NCBI GenBank assembly: GCA_029339195.1
Contig: JAPTJF010000704.1
Span: 1 to 19,889, forward strand
Source of the DNA: Micractinium sp. NFX-FRZ
Lineage: Eukaryota > Chlorophyta > Trebouxiophyceae > Chlorellales > Chlorellaceae
DNA length: 19,889 bases
Direction: 5' to 3'
The notes beneath the pieces were generated by a model. The model was not told where the DNA came from. It did no database searches and saw only the letters and a list, made by a program, of their open reading frames with translations. The position numbers were made by a program, and so were the translations under genes. This document shows, one piece after another, positions 1-6,254 of this stretch; the stretch's first letter is position 1; every line of letters begins with the position of its first letter.

Positions 1-2
1 CT

Positions 3-173
3 CTCCGCACCCGCTTTGCCGACCTCTTTGATCCAGTACCCGCAGACCTGCATTTGTTCATGCAACAGCATGTGCCCTGCCTGGCCTCTTTTGCTGCCGC
101 ATGCCGCCAAGAGTGGCAAACCGCATCTGCCGTTGACAACTCCGCGCTCCCTGTACCACCCATCACCCCCTGA
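3..173 (+). CDS. C-terminal end of an unknown protein, 5' part outside the window
   Basis: The frame starting at base 3 reads 56 residues to a TGA at 171-173. It begins LRTRFADLFDPVPADLHLFM and ends ALPVPPITP. The composition is that of a folded protein (FADLF, ASFAAACRQEW), unlike the Pro/Ser-rich reading of the overlapping frame that starts at 16, so I take this as the true frame. The gene enters from the left edge, so start, length and family are unknown. The bases after the stop turn C-rich and non-coding, and a TGTAA motif follows 193 bp downstream, as expected for an algal 3'UTR. It converges with the minus-strand genes to its right. I do not recognise the family. Confidence 0.5.
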   Translation, partial: LRTRFADLFDPVPADLHLFMQQHVPCLASFAAACRQEWQTASAVDNSALPVPPITP

Positions 174-365
174 GACCCCCCTCCCCACCACCCACCCCCC
201 ACCGCACCCCCTCCCCCACCTCCCCCCACCCTCACATCAGTCCCGTAAAAAACGCAACTCATATGTACAGCAAACTCTCCCTACCCCTGTTTATGCATCT
301 TTTCCCCCCAGCCCAAGCTGCCTCTTGGGGGTCTGTATCGCAAGTTTCGTTGCGGAGAAACAGAC

Positions 366-370
366 TGTAA
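366..370 (+). terminator. TGTAA polyadenylation-signal-like motif
   Basis: TGTAA is the usual green-algal polyadenylation signal. This copy lies 193 bp after the stop of the partial left-edge gene, on the same strand. A pentamer occurs often by chance, so position is the main support. Confidence 0.4.
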
Positions 371-472
371 ACACAAACAAGCATCCGGGAGGATGCTGGA
401 AATGGGAAGTTTAGCTACGGGCATGCGGCGCTGCAGCAGCGCCTGTATCGCCTGGCAGCAGGCTGCCCATAA

Positions 473-868
473 TCAGGCCACACGAATGGGTGCTGCCTGC
501 GGCGCCGCAAAGCGCGGCTCCAGCCGCTCCCTAAGCCGTCCCATCTGGCGCAGACCCGCCTGCACCGTCAGGCCGCGGCCGCCGGACAGCGCGGAGTCGA
601 CGTCCACTGGCCCTGCGCCTGCTGCGGTGGCCGCGAGCGCCGCCGGCGGCGGGCTGCTGACGGCCGCAGTGCTCACCGGAAGCTGCTCTCCACTGCTCGC
701 CAGCGCTGCGGCAGGCGAGGCCTTGCCGGGGCTGCGGGGCTTGTAGGGAGAGGCAGTGCCTTCATCAAGCGCAAACGGCAGCACATCTGCAGCCCGGAGG
801 GGAGGAGAGCAGCATTGAAATGCGGCAAGGGTTGCCGTGCAGAGCAGTTGCAAGCACATGCTGTGCAT
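473..868 (-). CDS. Possible small protein with an N-terminal signal-like segment
   Basis: An open frame from ATG 868 to a stop at 473 gives 131 residues. The N-terminus reads MHSMCLQLLCTATLAAF, a short hydrophobic stretch like a signal or transit peptide. It is followed by an acidic stretch (DVLPFALDEG), a long Ala/Pro/Ser-rich linker and a basic tail (RLRERLEPRF). A TATA-like sequence (TATAAAC on the minus strand, plus 916-922) lies about 50 bp upstream of the ATG. A good donor (CCG then GTGAGC, near 670) lies inside the frame, so it could instead be part of a spliced gene or a last exon of the sulfotransferase gene upstream. Family not recognised. Confidence 0.3.
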   Translation of the reverse strand: MHSMCLQLLCTATLAAFQCCSPPLRAADVLPFALDEGTASPYKPRSPGKASPAAALASSGEQLPVSTAAVSSPPPAALAATAAGAGPVDVDSALSGGRGLTVQAGLRQMGRLRERLEPRFAAPQAAPIRVA

Positions 869-1165
869 TGGCGTTTGCAGCCTTGCCTCCCGACGCCCCA
901 ACCCACACCGCCTCGGTTTATATCAGCCCCAACCCGCCACGCACCGTCCAGCCCGCCGCTCGCCTGTGGCGACGCAGAGGGGAAGGTGAGCAGCGGCGGC
1001 CCAGGGGGGGGCGCTGCCCAGACGGCCCCCAACGCAACCGCCAGCCAGCGGGAGCGCCGCGCCAGCCAGCGCCGAGGGAAGCCGCCAGCCAGGGCAAACT
1101 GGCGGGGGGTGGAACCGGCCAGCATGGACTCCAGGTCTGCGTCACGCATGGGCGACACTGAAACA
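673..1165 (-). other. Possible terminal exon(s) with a hydrophobic segment
   Basis: On the minus strand a strong pyrimidine tract and acceptor (GTTGTTTCAG, near 1160) precede an open frame reading SPMRDADLESMLAGSTPRQF, then a basic-flanked hydrophobic stretch (RSRWLAVALGAVWAA). It could be the membrane-anchoring tail of the sulfotransferase; plant tyrosylprotein sulfotransferases have a C-terminal membrane segment. I found no convincing donor joining it to the exon at 1504, so the link is only a suggestion. Confidence 0.25.
916..922 (-). promoter_or_regulatory. TATA-box-like sequence
   Basis: The minus strand reads GATATAAACC here, in otherwise GC-rich DNA, about 50 bp upstream of the ATG at 868. 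It supports an independent small gene there, but could be chance. Confidence 0.25.
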
Positions 1166-3367
1166 ACAGCGGTGGCAGGGAAGACGGCCGGGTTGGGAGT
1201 AGCAGCAAGCGGAGCAGCTTTGTTGCACGGGCAGCGCTGCAAGGTAAGCAGGCTGTTCATTCGCTGGTCCCGTGCATGGTGGTGCAGGATCCCAGCCTGC
1301 CCCTTCTGCTGCCTCTCCTGCTCTTGTGCCCGCTGCGCCTGCTGCCCCATCTAGCAGCGCGGCCAGCAAGACTTCTGAAGACTCCAGCCCCGCCTCTTGC
1401 TCGTAGCGCAGTATGAGGTTGCACAGCAAGGGCAGCAGGGGCGCCAGGTGACGGGCGTACTGCTTGTACCGCAGCACGCTGCCGCGGTACAGCTTCTGAC
1501 GCACCTGCAGTGCGGGCAGGGGGTGGGGTTTGGGCAGCGGGTAGATTCATGTGTGGAAGGGCACACACCTGGGGTTGTGCAGGACTTCCTAGGTGGTAAA
1601 GGGCTGACCACGTCAGGCGGTGGCCATTTGTAGGGCACTCATGGGCATGCGGGTGACAGGTGCAGCGGGCAGGCAGGTGCTGCAGGGCAAGCAGGCGTGC
1701 GGGGCAGGCAGGCAGGTGTGCGGATACCTGCAGGCTATATGTTATATGTGTTGCACGTGCTGTCCTGTGCTCACCTGCGCCAGGCTGGTTGACACTGTCC
1801 GCTGTGTGGTGTGGAAAGAGAGCACGGCATCCTCCCAGAGAATGCCGCAGTGCGCCAGCAAGACACGGGTGGTGCCCTCCTGCAGTTGGGGGGGGGGGGG
1901 ACCGGCGGCATAAAATGGACTGCTCTTTCTTTTGCTCTGATGGGGCTTATTGTAGTGGCGCTGTTCTAATGGCGCTGTTCTGATTGCTAGGTTGCCTTGC
2001 CCTTGCTGCCGCCCTGGCACTGCACAGCCTTTGCTCCGCTGACAGCACCTGCTCCACGGATGCAGCTGTCCCTCCTCATTTCGCACATCCATCAGCGTCC
2101 CTGCCAGCTCAGCATTTTTTGCCACCCTGGCGCCAGCTGGGAACCCTCAGACGTCCTTCCCCTCACCTGATTGCGGATGAGGTCCTCGTAGCGCACATGC
2201 ATCACCCGCCCTGGCAGCACGGCATCCCAGTGGTCGGCCAGCACTTGCAACAACTCAATCTGGTGGGCAATGCCTGCAGGTGAGATGGGTGGGAAGCATG
2301 GACTGGCAGTGCAACATTCTGATTGCCAGGCAGTGCAGCCAGGTGGGCGGAAGGGGGAGAGGGAGGGAGGGAGGATGAGGGAGGGTGAGTGGGAGCAGCA
2401 CAGGAAGCGGCATCAGGGGTGCGGAGGCCCAGCATCCCCCATTTCACTGCAGCATCTGCCGCCCCCCCCCCCCCCACTTTTCGCCCACCTGCATGACACC
2501 CTACACGACCCTTACCCCCTCACTCGGGGGAAGAAGATTGCAGCCGGAGAGCAGGAGGAAACCGACAAGGAATACAGCCAAGGCACCCGTCAGCGTCCAA
2601 ACCCCGCCCTGATCTTCGCCTTCCCACATCTCATCCACGGCCTCCACCCCTCCACGCCCCACGTCCGTCCCCTTACCCCCAACTAACTAACTCAATCACT
2701 CACTCGTCAGGTTTGATGCCCAGGGCTGCCCCGCCCCTCAAACGGCTGGGCAAAGCAGGACAGGCCGGCGTCGGCGGGGTGGCGGGACGCGTGGATGATG
2801 CACGCGTCGGACAGCATCACGGCAGTAAACCCCACGTGCCTGCATCGTGAGTGATGAGGTGTGAGTGCTTAGTGCTCACTTGTTTGGAAAGTGGGGCAGG
2901 AGCGGGGCGGGGCGAGCGCCAGACAACACTACAAAAGCCTATGTGCCTGCAGTGTCATGCCAGTAAACATGTGATTGACATCCGCTCACGCTGCACAGGC
3001 CGCTGCCCATCATCCCGGCAACAGCACACAGGCAGAGAAGCAGAAAGGGCAAGGCAAACACACCGCCATGCACACTGCAGGCTTGCTCGCTGGCCCAGGC
3101 ATGCACACCAGACATTTGGTTGCACATGCACCCAGCAAAAGTGCACACCAGAACATGCAAAGCTCACAAATAATAAACAGACACCCCCCCTTTCCCGTGC
3201 GCACCAGATGTTGTGCAGCATTTTGTCCACTACCCAGCGCGCCCCCGCCCGGTCCGCCGGCACCCGCCATTGCATCTCCCCCACGCATCGCGCCCCCACG
3301 CCCGCTATGCGCGCTGCCCCCACCTGGCCGCTGGGTCCTGCAGCACGCGCAGCAGCTCGGGCAGCAG
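1142..3367 (-). CDS. Sulfotransferase (TPR/tyrosylprotein-type), C-terminal half, frame broken
   Basis: Exons in order: about 3367-3205, 2839-2704, 2273-2167, 1879-1775, and 1504 to about 1142. Landmarks of PAPS-dependent sulfotransferases occur in the right order: RWVVDKMLHNI (the DKM.xN motif), then IIHASRHPADAGLSCF (3'-phosphate binding, Arg and Ser present), GQPWASNLTA, LPGRVMHVRYEDLIRNQ, LLAHCGILWEDAVLSFH, QRTVSTSLAQ, and VRQKLYRGSVLRYKQYARHL. Such enzymes move sulfate from PAPS to a tyrosine or sugar, usually in the Golgi. Phases agree at every junction, except that exon 2839-2704 changes frame by one base near the G-runs at plus 2729-2737. The first exon also changes frame between LLPELLRVLQDPAARW and RVPADRAGARWVVDKM. 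No P-loop (5'-phosphosulfate site) was found upstream, so the gene looks 5'-truncated. The C-terminus is unsettled: the frame stops at 1142, but an acceptor near 1160 could add a tail with a hydrophobic segment (WLAVALGAVWAA). Family call firm, functionality doubtful. Confidence 0.75.
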
Positions 3368-3368
3368 C

Positions 3369-3512
3369 TTACGTCAGCTTGAGGGGCACAGGGGTGCCGC
3401 GCACGTCGAGGAGAGTGCAGGGCGCGGTGGGAGCCGCTACTGCCGCCACTACGGTGCCGCCACCGTCGGCTGCCAACGGGCTGGCCCCGCGGTGGGCTAG
3501 TGCGCCTGACAT
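3369..3512 (-). pseudogene. Duplicated first coding exon, ending at an in-frame TAA
   Basis: The frame from ATG 3512 encodes 47 residues and ends LKLT followed by TAA unless the GTAAGC donor is used. Splicing to an acceptor in the sulfotransferase exons would make a chimeric protein, but the nearest (GTGCTGCAG, only 36 bp away) is too close for a normal intron and puts the sulfotransferase frame out. I favour a non-productive duplicate or an alternative transcription start. Confidence 0.5.
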
Positions 3513-3690
3513 CTGAATCACGCTGGCTGGAAGTTGCTGCGCTATGGCCAAAACAGCCCAGTGAGCAATTAGCAGCGGGCGCCGCAAGGGTTTTTGGGCG
3601 CTGCAAACTGAGATGCAAAGCGGGCTTCTTGCAGCACCTGTGGTTGGAAGTATCAGCCGCAATCAACTGCCCAAGCACTGCCCTCGAGGG
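3373..3690 (-). repeat. Duplicate of the 5'UTR and first exon of the 4042-5398 gene (copy 1)
   Basis: This stretch aligns with 5256-5583 over more than 300 bp, covering coding sequence and upstream DNA. The coding part starts at ATG 3512 (MSGALAHRGASPLA, then CTLLDVRGTPVPLKLT) and matches the start of the downstream copy (MSDAPAHRGAGPLA, then YTLLDVRSTPVPLKLTW). The upstream part shares AAACTGAGATGCAA and CAATCAACT on the plus strand. At the position of the donor in copy 2, three bases are missing. Here the frame runs into TAA at 3371-3369, although a GTAAGC donor remains. The copy sits immediately upstream of the first recognisable sulfotransferase exon, so it may act as its promoter and start, or be a dead duplicate. 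Confidence 0.8.
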
Positions 3691-3779
3691 GAGCGCCGAG
3701 GATTGCGAGGGAGGAAATGTCAGAAAATGAAGTCACCACAGTGTGTGCATGCAGGCTGCTGGGTACAGCACGGCACAGC

Positions 3780-4070
3780 CTACTGCAGCATGCCCGCTGA
3801 CCGGTGCACTGCCATGCGGGCTACCGGTAGGCTCAGCCCTGCACAGCACAGCACAGCACAGCACAGCACAGCACAGCACAGCATACCAGCTCACCGTACT
3901 CGCAGGCCGCCAGCACGCCGAGCACAACGCGCCCAGCATGCCCGCCCACCGGTACCCCACAATCCGCGCCGTCAGCAGGCTCAGCACAGCATGGCACGGC
4001 ACAGCATGGCACGGCACATCATGCCCAGCACGCCCGCTCACCGGTACTCTACCATGCGGGCTGCCAGGTT
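3780..4070 (-). repeat. Three degenerate tandem copies of an exon end with its 5' splice site
   Basis: The end of the exon at 4100-4042 (minus strand GCCCGCATGGTAGAGTACCG then GTGAGCGGGC) recurs twice downstream. One copy is near 3965-3940 (GCGCGGATTGTGGGGTACCG then GTGGGCGGGC). The other is near 3825-3795 (GCCCGCATGGCAGTGCACCG then GTCAGCGGGC). The spacers are CTGTG-rich. Only the first copy keeps a canonical donor. Confidence 0.65.
3840..3882. repeat. CAGCA/CTGTG pentanucleotide microsatellite
   Basis: AGCAC is repeated about eight times without interruption. It lies between the second and third copies of the duplicated exon end and may have driven slippage there. Confidence 0.85.
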
Positions 4071-5398
4071 GGCGCTGAATCGCCCGTGGAACACGGTGTC
4101 CTGCCAGAGGCAAGGCGATGGGGTCTATCTAGACATAAGGCGCATGCGCAAGATAAGGCGCACGCGCAGCTTCCGAGTCATGCGGGGCTAGGTTGACCAT
4201 CTGAGCTAATGAGCCCAATCGCATAGCCCGCCGGGCCACCGGCCACCTTTGAGTGAAGTGGACAGCGCGGGTGATGTGGCGGCGTGGCAGTGTCGGGGGG
4301 ACGCGCACTCAGAGGCAACCAGCCTGGCACACCACACACCGGCGCACCTTGCATGAGAAGCCGCACACGACTTGGAGGTCAGGCAGCGTGAGGTCTGCCT
4401 TGGCTGTGAACCTGCACAGGCACCAGGACGTGGACGTGCGTGTGCTTCAACCCTTTGCTGCCTGTGAACCGGCGCAAGCGCCACATGTGGGCATACGTGC
4501 AGGCAGTATGCATATGGCTGGGAGGGTGAGCTTCGCAGCGAGCGATCCGCTGCTCCGTGTGTGCGCCTGTTTACAGCACGGGAGGCGGGGTGCAGCGGGT
4601 GCGCGTCTGGAGGGGTGCAGTGGGCAGAGAAGGCGACCCGCACGCTTTGCGTCCCTACAGTTTGCCTGCCTGGCGTGCCATGCATGGGCGTACCGCTGAG
4701 CGCCAGATTAGGGGGCTCCCATGCAGCAGGGTGGGAGGCAGGCACAGGCATGCACCCACTGGCAGAGAGCAGGCCACTGTGGCCGTTGCCTGCAAGCCCC
4801 TGATGGCAAGCCCCCGATGGCTGCTGGTCTCGTGCGGACGCACTTTAGCAGCGCTGCCACTTTGAACTCCTTGCGCAGGCAGAGGGCAGCAGGGTAGACG
4901 CCGTCGCGGGCCCTGCAGGCAGGCAGGCAGGCGGGGGAAGTGGGGGGTGTTGGGTGTGGTGGCGGGCAGGGGGGCGAATCCTCTTGCTGTCGTGGAGGGC
5001 ATGCCTGCCTCTGCTGGGTGCTACGTGCACAGACATACCAGAAGTGGTGCTGGCAGGGATGGCCCGGTGGGGAGGGAGGGCATGCTAGGGAGGCCACGGG
5101 CAACCACGCCTGCGGCTTCGGCACCCCCCACCATGTGCCCTCGTTGCCAGCACCAGCTGTGCCTGAGCATGTCTGTCGATGGGCAAGACCCTGGGCATCC
5201 AGGCGGGCAGACAGCTGACGTATTCACATGCCACTGCATTGAAGAAGCTCACCAGGTCAGCTTGAGGGGCACAGGGGTACTGCGCACGTCGAGGAGCGTG
5301 TAGGGCGCGTAGGGCGCCGATGTTGCTGCCGCCGCTACGATGCCGCCTCCGCCGCCTGCCAAGGGGCCGGCGCCGCGGTGGGCGGGTGCATCTGACAT
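4042..5398 (-). CDS. Unknown protein with beta-strand-like segments; 3' end not found
   Basis: Four exons chain with full phase agreement: 5398-5253, 4912-4844, 4411-4348 and 4100-4042, giving 113 residues up to the last donor. The start MSDAPAHRGAGPLAGG is followed by a Gly/Ala-rich leader. Then come short alternating polar/hydrophobic stretches: VPLKLTWARDG, FKVAALLKFTAKADLTL, LQVVCGFSC and TVFHGRFSANLAARMVEYR. This resembles strands of a membrane beta-barrel such as an organelle outer-envelope porin, but I recognise no named family. The segment TVFHGRFSANL also vaguely recalls a sulfotransferase region (E.D.VF), so the last exon could belong to the sulfotransferase gene downstream; phase fits either reading. 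No stop exon could be found: downstream lie degenerate repeats and the duplicated first exon. The ATG is chosen because it is conserved in both duplicates. Divergent from the plus-strand gene at 6255. Confidence 0.55.
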
Positions 5399-5583
5399 TG
5401 CAATCACGCTTGCAGGAAGCCTGCTGCGCCTGTACAGCTCGCTGAAGCAGCCCACTGGGCAAGTAGCAGCGGGCGCAAGGGTTTTTTGTGGGCGAAACAA
5501 ACTGAGATGCAACGCGGGCGTCTTTGTGCATTTACGACGGTTTGCAGTGATCATCGCCAATCAACTCCCTGCCCAAGTCGAGG
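5256..5583 (-). repeat. 5'UTR and first exon, original copy (copy 2)
   Basis: Partner of the copy at 3373-3690. This one has a functional-looking donor (ACCTG then GTGAGC at 5252) and continues into phase-matched exons, so it is likely the ancestral copy. The duplicated region reaches about 185 bp upstream of the ATG, so it should include much of the 5'UTR and perhaps the core promoter. Confidence 0.75.
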
Positions 5584-6254
5584 GCTAAGTGCCGCCATGC
5601 TGGCAAGGTTTCTGCCAAGGAAGCTGACCAGCTTCTGAGCAAGCGGCCTGCTTCATCGTCGTGTGCCTGGTTGAGCTATTGTAGAACGTCGCCTGCAGAG
5701 CCCGAAAGGTTGCCAGTCTGAGCGCTCCACTACGCACCTGTGCAGAGCTGCCCCCCGGCCGTCGCGCTCTCTGTGCTCAATTGGATACACAGGTGTGTGA
5801 GATGCAGGCATCGGTTCCCTAGCGACTGGCCGGGTTTCGGAAAGGCCAGAGGGGAAACATGTGAATGGGCGTGCCCGCTGCTCTGGTGCCTGTTCCTGGG
5901 CGCTCGGATACATGTGGCGCAGTGATTGTGGGCCGCTGCGAGCATTGGGGCCGCAGTACGCCCGGTACTGCACACCGCCTGCGGGCTGCCGCCGCCCCCC
6001 TGTTGCCGCTACAGCGCTGCCCCCGGCCCCTTGCACATCCCAGCCATCGCGCAGCTTGGCTCAGCTGCCCCGTGCAGGGAAGCCTGGCCCGACATCTTGT
6101 CCGATCCCCTCGGCCCCCCACTAACACCCCCTGGCGTGGCCCCCCCAGCCGCAGCCCTCCATCCCGCTGCTAGTGTGCGCGGCGCCGTATCGCAGCAGCC
6201 ACAGCAGCAGCAGCAACCCGTACACCAGGCACGGAGGCAGCAGCGGCAGCCAGC
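5584..6254. other. Divergent intergenic region, no gene seen
   Basis: About 670 bp between two divergently transcribed genes. Open frames on both strands here have no recognisable motifs, splice logic or family likeness. The right part has a short CAG-rich run (about 6190-6220). It probably holds the promoter and 5'UTR of the plus gene and the upstream promoter of the minus gene. No clear TATA box stands out. Confidence 0.4.

Noticed and set aside
4042..4100. This exon as part of the sulfotransferase N-terminal region (E.DTVFxxR motif)
   Set aside because: Not excluded, but the phase chain from 5398 through 4348 into this exon is complete, so I placed it in the upstream gene and noted the alternative.
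3613..4191. 192-residue plus-strand open frame
   Set aside because: It is antisense to the exons at 4042-4100 and to the duplicated region, and its sequence is dominated by a CACAG microsatellite translation (QHSTAQHSTAQ).
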